From Gammaproteobacteria bacterium (GTDB lineage: Bacteria; Pseudomonadota; Gammaproteobacteria; Acidithiobacillales; Acidithiobacillaceae), in the NCBI GenBank assembly GCA_023381645.1, contig JAMCRJ010000102.1:1-16882 (forward strand): a stretch of DNA of 16,882 nucleotides, read 5' to 3'. The position numbers and the translations under genes were made by a program. Of this stretch, positions 8,257-14,437 are shown piece after piece (position 1 is the first letter of the stretch; the number at the start of each line of letters is the position of its first letter). The notes below the pieces were generated by a model that was not told the origin of the DNA, searched no databases, and saw nothing but the letters and a program-made list of their open reading frames with translations.

Positions 8257-9495
8257 TTAGACGTTTTCATCAAAAAGGTCCGATCCCGGCATGGATTCCT
8301 GACGATCTGTAAACAGGACCGCCGGCATGCGCAGCGCCAACCACAAACTAGGTAGTGCCGCCGCAAACGCCAGTAGAAAGAATTCCACAAATCCCACCTG
8401 TGCTGCAAGAAAACCGCTAAATCCGCCGACAACCGTGGCTGCCACGGACATCAGGGCGGAGCCAATAGCAAAATGCGTTGCCTGGTAATCACCCTGACAA
8501 CGCTGCATGAGGAAGACCATCAAAACGGCAGTGCCGAGACCCGCCGCAGCCTGCTCAAAGGCCACTGTGACACCTACCCACCACACAGAGGGCGTCACCC
8601 AGGCCAGCCACGCATAGGCCGGAATCGCCAGGGATTGAACCAACGTCAACGGCAGCAATGCATGGCGCAACCCCCAACGGGATATGATGATACCGCCCAG
8701 CAAGGCGCCTCCGATAGTCGTCACCGTCCCTACTGTTCCGGTGAGAATGCCGCGCGCCATCAAGCCGTAGCCCAAATGACCGAGAAACGGAGTCACCATA
8801 GCCGCCATCATGGCGTCGCCCGCGCGGAAAAGCAGGATAAAAGCCAGTGCCCAAAGAATCCCTGGTTGCTGCATGTAGGTGGTGAAAGCTTCGCGCACGG
8901 CGTGCCAATGCTGTCCTTTGTGACTTGTGGACGGGGGCGATGGCGGCAGTGCGCGCTGATGAAAAGCCGCCAATCCCCATAACATCACCGCCGCAGTTAA
9001 AAAACAGGCGATCCAGGATATCCACCCGGCGACAATGACCAGCACGCCGTTTCCCACCAGCATGGCAATCCGGTAGGCTGCAACCCGCAATCCGGAAAAA
9101 GCCGCCTGATCGGATGGGCTGAGTGTCTGAATATAATACCCGTCTACGGACATATCATGGGTGGCCGACAGGAAGGCCATTAACATAAAAATTTTAGCGG
9201 CGAGGTCCAGATTCAGGTGCTGTGCTGGCCAGATGAGCAAGGCGGCCACGCCACCCAAGATGATTTCCATCACCACAAGCCAACGCTTTTTGTCCGCGAA
9301 AAGGTCGATCAAGGGACTCCAGAATAGTTTCAAATTCCAGGGTAATCCGAAAAACGAGAGCAGTCCGATAACCTGCAAGCTGGCGCCTGCATAGGTAAAA
9401 AACTGTACGGACACCTGTTGCACCAGCGAATAGGGCAACCCTTCCGCGTAATAGGTGCTGGAAATCCATCTGAATGTCTTAAATTTTTTCCGCAA
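8257..9495 (-). CDS. ampG: AmpG-like major facilitator permease (putative muropeptide transporter)
   Basis: This is a 412-residue inner-membrane protein with about twelve hydrophobic segments and short loops, of the major facilitator superfamily. The opening STYYAEGLPYSLVQQVSVQF, then GLLSFFGLPWNLKLFWSPLID and a basic loop after DLFADKKRW, matches AmpG-type permeases, which carry GlcNAc-anhydro-muropeptides into the cytoplasm for cell-wall recycling. E. coli AmpG is longer (491 residues, 14 helices), so this is the short form common in other bacteria, and its substrate is inferred. MFS motif-A-like DxxADKKRW is present after helix 2. The start used is TTG at 9495, with GGA about nine bases upstream; an ATG just before it is in another frame and hits a stop after seven codons. 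No later start would keep the first helix. dacB follows after 33 bases. The intrinsic terminator of the cytochrome gene ends only about 15 bases before this start, leaving little room for a promoter. Confidence 0.82.
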   Translation of the reverse strand: MRKKFKTFRWISSTYYAEGLPYSLVQQVSVQFFTYAGASLQVIGLLSFFGLPWNLKLFWSPLIDLFADKKRWLVVMEIILGGVAALLIWPAQHLNLDLAAKIFMLMAFLSATHDMSVDGYYIQTLSPSDQAAFSGLRVAAYRIAMLVGNGVLVIVAGWISWIACFLTAAVMLWGLAAFHQRALPPSPPSTSHKGQHWHAVREAFTTYMQQPGILWALAFILLFRAGDAMMAAMVTPFLGHLGYGLMARGILTGTVGTVTTIGGALLGGIIISRWGLRHALLPLTLVQSLAIPAYAWLAWVTPSVWWVGVTVAFEQAAAGLGTAVLMVFLMQRCQGDYQATHFAIGSALMSVAATVVGGFSGFLAAQVGFVEFFLLAFAAALPSLWLALRMPAVLFTDRQESMPGSDLFDENV

Positions 9496-9510
9496 TGTTC
9501 ATCCAGATAT

Positions 9511-9533
9511 AAAAAACCCCCGCAGAGCGGGGG
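9511..9533 (-). terminator. intrinsic (Rho-independent) terminator after the cytochrome c gene
   Basis: On the minus strand a perfect seven-base-pair GC stem (CCCCCGC, loop of three, GCGGGGG; bases 9533-9517) is followed at once by six T (9516-9511). It lies 21 bases beyond the cytochrome c stop at 9555. This is the clearest terminator in the window and separates the lipoprotein-cytochrome pair from the ampG-dacB pair. Confidence 0.92.
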
Positions 9534-9554
9534 CTAGACGACCAAAGAAATCCA

Positions 9555-10058
9555 CTAATCAGATTTTGGGGGAGCGACAGGCTTTTGCGCCAACACCCAT
9601 GAAACCAATTCCTCAGCTTCCACGGGGGTTACGCTCTGCGCCGGCATGGGCATGGAGCCCCATACTCCAGACACGCCGTGCTCAATAGCGTACTTTAGCG
9701 TTGCTATCGCCTTGGGATCGCGCTGATACCGGTAGGAGACCCAAGCAAAAGCAGGCCCGAGGACTTTGCTATCTACCTGATGACAGGCGAAACAGCCCTT
9801 GGCTTCCGCCAGCGACCGCGTCGTGGTCAACACCTCAACAAGGTGCTTATCTCCTTCTCGCTCGCCAAGCCCAGGCGGCGCCACGTTTCTTCCACCATGC
9901 CCATCACTCCGGACAGTTCCAGAACTCTGCCTGCTGTCCGCCACCGAGCTGCCAGTAGAACTACCAACCGGCGCAGTAGCAGATCCGTCCTTCCTGGCAC
10001 ACGCGGTGGTGAGACTGATGACGCCGACTAGCATCAGAAAGCGCACAACTGGCGTCAT
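9555..10058 (-). CDS. mono-haem class I c-type cytochrome (c551/c552-like), exported and possibly lipid-anchored
   Basis: This is a small periplasmic electron carrier of 167 residues. A single haem site is present: CFACH (Cys89, Cys92, His93). The distal ligand is most likely Met138 in GVWGSMPMPAQ, the usual WGxxPMP pattern of c551-type (class I, c8) cytochromes. GPAF after the haem site and a final helix EAEELVSWVLAQ complete the fold. The N-terminus is a hydrophobic export signal ending in TTAC; Cys20 could be a lipidation site, although the lipobox is imperfect because Leu sits at -4 and not -3. Residues 21-80 form a Ser/Gly/Thr-rich linker between this cysteine and the haem domain. The first 35 residues closely resemble those of the neighbour upstream (10133-10399). 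The partner oxidase or reductase cannot be told from the window. A strong terminator follows the gene. The cytochrome assignment is certain; the lipid anchor is an inference. Confidence 0.93.
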   Translation of the reverse strand: MTPVVRFLMLVGVISLTTACARKDGSATAPVGSSTGSSVADSRQSSGTVRSDGHGGRNVAPPGLGEREGDKHLVEVLTTTRSLAEAKGCFACHQVDSKVLGPAFAWVSYRYQRDPKAIATLKYAIEHGVSGVWGSMPMPAQSVTPVEAEELVSWVLAQKPVAPPKSD

Positions 10059-10132
10059 ACCACATTCACCATTGTAGTGCGCTCCCGATGTCCAGCTCTG
10101 AACGAACCCGTGTAGACCTGTGGAGTGCCGAA

Positions 10133-10399
10133 TCAGCTCGCGGAAGAAGTGTCGCTGCTGGTGGCACTGGCACTAGGTGCGGCGGACTCCATCGGTGCCA
10201 TGGCACTGCTGCCGGTATTATCGGTGGCCGCCGGAGCGGCAGACTCGGTGGTGGTGGTCGCCGGAGCAGCGGATTCAGTGGCGCTGCTGCTAGGTGCAGT
10301 AGTGGACTCTTCCTTTTTGGCACAAGCTGAGGCAAGCGCGATGGCGCCTGCAACAAGAATGATCCGGGCAACAGGCTTGATCTTGGCAATATCCAACAT
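10133..10399 (-). CDS. low-complexity Ser/Ala/Thr-rich lipoprotein-like protein, 88 residues
   Basis: I do not recognise a family with a known function. The ATG at 10399 has a good ribosome binding site (GGAGAG, eight bases upstream). Residues 8-25 form an export signal (KPVARIILVAGAIALASA) ending at Cys26, followed by AKKEE, so a small lipoprotein is plausible, although the -3 residue is Ala rather than Leu. The rest is almost only Ser, Ala, Thr, Pro and a few Glu, with ESAAP repeated three times (residues 42-46, 52-56 and 71-75). No folded domain or catalytic motif is visible. It is probably a disordered surface or periplasmic tether. It ends 74 bases before the cytochrome c start on the same strand with no terminator between them, and both N-termini are alike, so the two may act together. 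The coding frame is supported by the start signal and by amino-acid bias matching an exported protein; the function is unknown. Confidence 0.72.
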   Translation of the reverse strand: MLDIAKIKPVARIILVAGAIALASACAKKEESTTAPSSSATESAAPATTTTESAAPAATDNTGSSAMAPMESAAPSASATSSDTSSAS

Positions 10400-10448
10400 G
10401 TTTTAACTCTCCTTACGTAGGTTTTACAAGATGACCGCGTCAGTAGCT

Positions 10449-10484
10449 AAATGGTATAGCGCAAATGACCTCATAATGGTAGCA
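10449..10484. repeat. short imperfect direct repeat in the divergent intergenic region
   Basis: AAATGGTATAGCGC (10449-10462) recurs as TAATGGTAGCAC (10473-10484), differing mainly by a two-base gap. The copies start 24 bases apart, a little over two helical turns. They lie 50-85 bases upstream of the ATG at 10399, where a promoter for that gene would be expected. They could be tandem operator half-sites or chance. No strong promoter hexamers were found here. Confidence 0.3.
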
Positions 10485-10549
10485 CTAATTTCCCGTGTGC
10501 CAAACACTCCCCAACACGCTACCGGCAGAGGAGAGGCTCAGCATCGTAC

Positions 10550-10582
10550 ACCCTCGACGGTACCCGGCAGGTACGGCAGGGT
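10550..10582. repeat. nested inverted repeat between the divergent lipoprotein and desaturase genes
   Basis: Outer arms ACCCT (10550-10554) and AGGGT (10578-10582) enclose inner arms GTACC (10560-10564) and GGTAC (10570-10574) around a five-base centre (CGGCA). The spacers between outer and inner arms differ in length (five and three bases), so a hairpin would carry an internal bulge. It ends about 20 bases before the first TATAAT of the desaturase promoter region. It could be an operator or a hairpin; only three T follow it on the plus strand, too few for a good terminator. Confidence 0.35.
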
Positions 10583-10601
10583 TTGCTCCGCCCTCGGGTT
10601 G

Positions 10602-10630
10602 TATAATAGGATATGCAAGTATACTATAAT
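10602..10630 (+). promoter_or_regulatory. probable promoter region of the desaturase gene, two TATAAT hexamers
   Basis: Two perfect -10 consensus hexamers lie at 10602-10607 and 10625-10630, within 64 bases of the desaturase ATG. For the second, TTGTAT (10599-10604) is a possible -35 but sits 20 bases away, while an alternative -10, TATACT (10620-10625), would be 15 bases away. For the first, no good -35 is at 16-18 bases. The likely arrangement is tandem starts about 23 bases apart. The AT-rich patch stands out against its GC-rich surroundings. Confidence 0.55.
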
Positions 10631-10665
10631 GCCATGAAAATGAATTTGCCAGGGAGTACATTGCT

Positions 10666-11790
10666 ATGCCACTTACCTCTTCCAATGCTGACCTCGAGGC
10701 ATTGCGCCCCGTCAAGCTTCAAACCATCCGGGACGTGATTCGGCCGGAACGCTACCAGCGATCAACAGGCATCGCCCTCGCCTGGTACATGTTTGACGCA
10801 ATTTTCTACCTCTCCGCCATCACCGGCGCCCTTCTCGCCGGACCTTGGTGGCTCAAGCTGTTATTCGGACTCCTTGCGGGGTCGGCGGTAGCCTCCATGT
10901 TCGTCTGGGCACACGACGCAGCGCACGGCGCCCTCTTCCAGAGCAAGCGCACAGCCGAGATCTTGGGCACCATCTTCATGCTGCCGTCGCTGAACATGTA
11001 CCGCCTCTGGGCCTTTGGGCACAATCGTGTGCATCATGGCTTTACCAGCCTGAGCACCATCGACTGGGTATGGCGCCCCTGGACGCCCCAGGAGTACCGA
11101 GGCAAAACGGTCTGGCAGAAGATGATCTATCGGTTGGAGCGCAGTCCTTATACTTGCGCCCTGCACTACTTGTTGCGGATCTGGTGGCCGGGCATGGTCC
11201 GTTTCAAAGTAGACGCCAAAAACAAAGATCGTTGGCCATTTTTTTATAGCAAGGTGATAACACTGGTGTTTTTTTTAAGTTTTTCCGCGTTGGCATACTG
11301 GATATCCGGTCTGATGGGCATCATTGCGGCCGTTATTCTGCCTTTCCTGGTATTCAACTATTACATCGCGCTGTTTGTCTTTCTCCACCACACGCATCCC
11401 AATGTGCCATTTTTCTCGGAAAAAGAGGAATGGAGCCAGAGTATTGGCCAGCTTTATTGCAGCATAATCGTACGTTGTTCCAAGGTCAGCGAGTACCTGA
11501 TCCATAACATCCTGATCCACACGCCGCATCACGTTGACCCACGGATACCCTTCTATCGCCTGAAGGGGGCTTACGAAGATTTACGTGCGGAGTACGGCCA
11601 GTACATTCATGAAACGCGCTTCGGCTTTTTTGAGATTCGGCGTATCTTCAAAGAATGCAAGTTATATGACTATGAGGGGAAATCCTGGATGAGCTTCCGG
11701 TCCAGCCGTAGCTGGATTGAAGAGAAGGCCGCTGACATCGCTGCCTCCGCTACCTCTTCCGTATATCAGCCTGGCAAGACCGCACACTGA
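10666..11790 (+). CDS. membrane fatty-acid (acyl-lipid) desaturase
   Basis: This is a di-iron integral-membrane desaturase that introduces a double bond into membrane-lipid acyl chains using O2 and an electron donor; its usual role is to adjust membrane fluidity. It has 374 residues. All three histidine boxes are present: HDAAH (83-87), HNRVHH (119-124) and HTPHH (285-289). An extra HHTHP at 241-245 ends a membrane helix. Hydrophobic pairs at about 37-80 and 195-242 give the usual four-helix layout with the boxes on the cytoplasmic side. DPRIPFYRLKGAYEDL after the third box is typical of the DesA/omega-6 type branch. The ATG at 10666 has AGGGAG nine bases upstream. The gene is alone on its strand: divergent from the lipoprotein-cytochrome pair and convergent with the gene ending at 11855. 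The position of desaturation and electron donor cannot be read from sequence. A carotenoid hydroxylase or ketolase is less likely given the length and the third box. Confidence 0.9.
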   Translation: MPLTSSNADLEALRPVKLQTIRDVIRPERYQRSTGIALAWYMFDAIFYLSAITGALLAGPWWLKLLFGLLAGSAVASMFVWAHDAAHGALFQSKRTAEILGTIFMLPSLNMYRLWAFGHNRVHHGFTSLSTIDWVWRPWTPQEYRGKTVWQKMIYRLERSPYTCALHYLLRIWWPGMVRFKVDAKNKDRWPFFYSKVITLVFFLSFSALAYWISGLMGIIAAVILPFLVFNYYIALFVFLHHTHPNVPFFSEKEEWSQSIGQLYCSIIVRCSKVSEYLIHNILIHTPHHVDPRIPFYRLKGAYEDLRAEYGQYIHETRFGFFEIRRIFKECKLYDYEGKSWMSFRSSRSWIEEKAADIAASATSSVYQPGKTAH

Positions 11791-11854
11791 ATTAGGACAC
11801 CCTCGATGGTGTGCCGTGGTTCTGTGTGTGCTGGCCGACACCTCCCGGTCATGG

Positions 11855-12253
11855 CTAGTCTTCCGAGAGTTCCAGGTGGTGTTTTTCCTGTACCGGAGAC
11901 GGTGTATGAAGCGCCTGGAGGTGCAGGATTTTCATAAGTCGTTCCACCAATGGGTATAAAAGTACTGCAGATACTGCCAAGTAGACCACCCCTGAGTACA
12001 AGGCATAGGCGCTGGCAAAAAGTTTGGCACAGGTACCATGCAAACTGGCAACGGGCCCCATACCGCTCAGAATCATGCTCGCGTTGAGCAGGCTATCGAT
12101 CCAGTCGATATGCGCCAACAGATGATAGCCCAGCATGCCCATTCCCAGGGAAAGCAGCATAAAACCCAGGGCCGCACCGGCATAGCGTAGTTGTCGCCAC
12201 AGAAACTCCGTCCGGCTAAGCAGCCGCAGTGGTTGATGCGCGCGTGTATTCAT
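11855..12253 (-). CDS. small membrane protein with two-helix pore-like layout, no canonical K+ filter
   Basis: The protein has 132 residues with two clear membrane helices (about 24-46 and 77-101). Between them is a semi-hydrophobic stretch DSLLNASMILSGMGPVASL (53-71), in the place where two-helix ion channels carry their pore loop. After it, KLFASAYALYSGVVYLAVSA looks like the inner helix of Ion_trans_2-type channels. The potassium filter TVGYG is absent; SGMGP (63-67) stands there instead. Similar proteins are widespread in Proteobacteria and, from memory, are sometimes labelled two-pore-domain potassium channel family, without proof of transport. The tail after residue 105 is polar. The ATG at 12253 has GAGGG about nine bases upstream. 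It begins 35 bases after the epimerase stop, so it is probably the last gene of the hldD operon. Gene reality is likely; ion conduction is unproven. Confidence 0.75.
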   Translation of the reverse strand: MNTRAHQPLRLLSRTEFLWRQLRYAGAALGFMLLSLGMGMLGYHLLAHIDWIDSLLNASMILSGMGPVASLHGTCAKLFASAYALYSGVVYLAVSAVLLYPLVERLMKILHLQALHTPSPVQEKHHLELSED

Positions 12254-12288
12254 GGGGCTACCCTCGGTTTTCTAAAAATGTCGGGCCG

Positions 12289-13290
12289 TCAGCCGTAGTA
12301 CTGGCGATACCAGATCACAAAGCGCTGAAGACCCGCCCGTAAAGGGGTGTCCGGGGCAAAGCCCACGCTCTGCTGTAATGCGGTAACGTCGGCATAGGTA
12401 GCCACCACGTCACCATCCTGCATGGGAAGCCATTCAATTTGCGCGGACTTGCCGAGGCACTCCTCCAGAATGTGGATAAAGTCCGTGAGTGCAACAGGTG
12501 TGTGGTTGCCGATATTCTGAATGCAGAAGGGGGCGGCACTGCTTGCTGGGTCTTCCGGCCAGATATCCTGCGCTTCTGGCGCATGTGGAATGAGCCGCGC
12601 CACCCCTTCGATAATGTCATCAATATAAGTGTAATCGCGCTGCATCTGGCCGTGGTTGAATACGGGGATGGGATGCCCGGCCAGGATTTTCTGCGTAAAG
12701 CTGAAATAGGCCATATCGGGACGCCCCCAAGGGCCATAGACTGTAAAAAACCGCAATCCAGTACTGGGAATACCATAAAGATGAGCGTAGCTGTGCGCCA
12801 TGAGCTCACCTGCCCGCTTGGTGGCCGCATAAAGGCTGACTGGATGATCTACCGGGTCATGGACACTGTAAGGCAAACGATTGTTGGCACCATATACCGA
12901 ACTGGAAGAAGCGAAAAGCAGATGATCGACCCCCTGCGCCCGGCAGCCCTCCAGCACATTCAGAAAACCAACGACATTACTGTCCACGTAGCTGTGCGGT
13001 GCTTTCAGGGAGTGCCGCACCCCTGCCTGAGCCGCGAGGTTGACGACGGCATCAAAGTGGGGGCCTGCAAAAAGCGTCTGCATACCCTCGCGATCTGCCA
13101 GATCCAGAGGTTGGAACTGGAAGGCTGGGTGCCCCTCCAGTTGCGCCAGACGGCCGCGTTTCAGGCCGGGATCGTAGTAGTCATTGAGGTTGTCTATCCC
13201 GCTGACAACCCAGCCATCGGCCAACAGACGACGCGCCAGATGAAACCCGATAAAACCCGCAGCACCGGTAATAAGTATTCTGCCTTCCAT
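12289..13290 (-). CDS. NAD-dependent sugar-nucleotide epimerase, UDP-glucuronate 4-epimerase type
   Basis: This cytoplasmic short-chain dehydrogenase/reductase probably interconverts UDP-glucuronate and UDP-galacturonate for LPS or capsule sugars (the CapI/LpsL type). With the start at 13290 it has 333 residues, the normal family length. GAAGFIG (9-15) binds NAD; the catalytic set is the Ser run SSSSVYG (128-134) and YAATK (Tyr154, Lys158). QAGVRHSLKAPHSYVDSN (88-105) and VVGFLNVLEGCR, followed late by GDVVATYADV, are characteristic of UDP-glucuronate epimerases rather than GalE. A start at 13314 is also open and would add eight residues (MAHGTDDL), but that segment lies wholly inside the end of hldD. 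The ATG at 13290 forms a TGATG junction with the hldD stop and places the glycine motif where the family has it, so I prefer it. The substrate is inferred from motifs; a related 4-epimerase or dehydratase activity is possible. Confidence 0.88.
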   Translation of the reverse strand: MEGRILITGAAGFIGFHLARRLLADGWVVSGIDNLNDYYDPGLKRGRLAQLEGHPAFQFQPLDLADREGMQTLFAGPHFDAVVNLAAQAGVRHSLKAPHSYVDSNVVGFLNVLEGCRAQGVDHLLFASSSSVYGANNRLPYSVHDPVDHPVSLYAATKRAGELMAHSYAHLYGIPSTGLRFFTVYGPWGRPDMAYFSFTQKILAGHPIPVFNHGQMQRDYTYIDDIIEGVARLIPHAPEAQDIWPEDPASSAAPFCIQNIGNHTPVALTDFIHILEECLGKSAQIEWLPMQDGDVVATYADVTALQQSVGFAPDTPLRAGLQRFVIWYRQYYG

Positions 13291-14279
13291 CAGGTCGTCC
13301 GTTCCGTGAGCCATTGCACATAGCGATCCACCCCCTGTCCCACGGTCAGAAAGGTTCTGTCATATCCTGCACCGCGCAGTTTACTGATTTCCGCCTGGGT
13401 GAAGCTCTGGTACTTACCATTCAGGGCTTCGGGCATATTGACGTAACGAATGGCCTGCGTTTTCTGCAGTGCGGGCAGGGTCAGTGTCGGGCGGTTAGCG
13501 CGGTGCTCCAAGCTATTGATGACGGCGACTGCCATCTCGTTGAAACTCTGCGCCTGTCCTGTGCCTACATTGTAAATTCCGCTGTGCGGGTGATCCAGGA
13601 AATGCATGTTGACGGAAACCACATCGTCTATATAAATGAAATCGCGCCGTTGTTCACCATCGGCATAGCTGCCAGACCCGGCAAACAGGCGAACATGATT
13701 GTCCAGCCGATATTGGTTGTAAAAATGCAGCGCTACTGAGGCCATGCGGTTTTTGTGAAACTCGCGTGGACCGTAGACGTTAAAATAACGAAAGCCATGT
13801 ACCGGCGCCCGCAAATCCGTCCAGATCTGCCGGAGATACTGGTCGAACTGAAACTTGCTGAATCCGTAGACGTTGAGGGGCGATTCGGCGTAGCGCTCCT
13901 CGACAAAGATACCAGTCATGCCGTAGACCGAGGCGCTGGAGGCATAAAGGAAGGGGACATCATGATGTTGGCACCAATGCAGCAGCACCTTGCTGAAGGT
14001 GAAGTTGTTTTCCATGACATAACGGCCATCTGTCGCCATCGTATCAGAGCATGCGCCTTCATGGAAAACGGCGTCGACACCCTTCAGATGTTTGTTCTCT
14101 ATCAGTCGAAGAAAAGCCTCTGCCTCCATGTAGTCGGCAATTTCCAGATCGGTGAGATTGAGAAACTTGTCGGCGCGGCTCAGATGGTCGACGACGAGAA
14201 TATCCGTAATGCCCCGTTGATTGAGGGCCTGCACGAGATTGGCGCCGATAAAACCGGCCCCGCCAGTGACGATATACAT
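13290..14279 (-). CDS. hldD: ADP-L-glycero-D-manno-heptose 6-epimerase
   Basis: HldD (RfaD) converts ADP-D-glycero-D-manno-heptose into the L-glycero form, the last step in making the activated heptose used for the LPS inner core. The protein has 329 residues, close to the E. coli enzyme (310). GGAGFIG (6-12) is the NAD(P) motif, FHEGACSDT (72-80) is a family hallmark, and SSASVYG (114-120) with YGFSK (Tyr138, Lys142) supplies the catalytic residues. FRYFNVYGPRE and RRDFIYIDDVV follow in their usual places. The ATG at 14279 has a strong AAGGAGGAG upstream. The TGA stop shares one base with the next ATG (TGATG), so the downstream epimerase is translationally coupled. The heptose step implies an LPS with a heptose-containing core. 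The assignment is confident. Confidence 0.95.
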   Translation of the reverse strand: MYIVTGGAGFIGANLVQALNQRGITDILVVDHLSRADKFLNLTDLEIADYMEAEAFLRLIENKHLKGVDAVFHEGACSDTMATDGRYVMENNFTFSKVLLHWCQHHDVPFLYASSASVYGMTGIFVEERYAESPLNVYGFSKFQFDQYLRQIWTDLRAPVHGFRYFNVYGPREFHKNRMASVALHFYNQYRLDNHVRLFAGSGSYADGEQRRDFIYIDDVVSVNMHFLDHPHSGIYNVGTGQAQSFNEMAVAVINSLEHRANRPTLTLPALQKTQAIRYVNMPEALNGKYQSFTQAEISKLRGAGYDRTFLTVGQGVDRYVQWLTERTT

Positions 14280-14297
14280 GCGTACTCCTCCTTTTGC

Positions 14298-14303
14298 GGC
14301 TAT
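14298..14303 (-). promoter_or_regulatory. possible -10 element of the hldD operon
   Basis: TATCAT on the minus strand, in TTATCATAGCC, lies 18 bases upstream of the hldD start and just ahead of its ribosome binding site. No matching -35 hexamer is found at 16-18 bases, and the resulting leader would be very short. It is a weak candidate. Confidence 0.22.
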
Positions 14304-14396
14304 GATAACAGAAAGCAGGCACCTTCCTATAAGGTACCATCACTCTGCTCTTTCCCCAGGCTCACACCTGCCCTATTCCTGCTGCAAAAATCAGAT

Positions 14397-14418
14397 AGTG
14401 CCCTATAGAGGGGGCACT
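14397..14418. repeat. inverted repeat just ahead of the antiporter ribosome binding site
   Basis: AGTGCCC (14397-14403) and GGGCACT (14412-14418) are exact seven-base arms around an eight-base centre (TATAGAGG). The right arm ends about nine bases before the GAGGAGG ribosome binding site of the antiporter gene. The centre contains TATAGA, which could serve as a -10 element, so a regulator bound to the arms would cover the promoter. Alternatively the arms form a leader hairpin. No T-run follows. Confidence 0.45.
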
Positions 14419-14437
14419 GCCATGTCCGAGGAGGAAC

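Noticed and set aside
10440..10490. tRNA-like D-arm (TAGCTAAATGGTATAGCGC)
   Set aside because: The following bases do not give an anticodon arm, T arm or acceptor pairing on either strand. The likeness is limited to the D-arm consensus.
10634..10735. Short upstream reading frame (ATGAAAATG...) overlapping the desaturase start
   Set aside because: It is out of frame with the desaturase, lacks its own ribosome binding site and has no recognisable product. The ATG at 10666 has a proper AGGGAG.
11791..11854. Possible bidirectional terminator between the convergent desaturase and pore-like genes (ACACC, six bases, GGTGT)
   Set aside because: The stem is only five pairs and no T-run follows on either strand, so it falls short of a supported terminator.
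12439..13323. A 294-codon plus-strand frame opposite the epimerase gene
   Set aside because: The minus strand encodes every epimerase motif over the same bases. The plus frame has no family resemblance.
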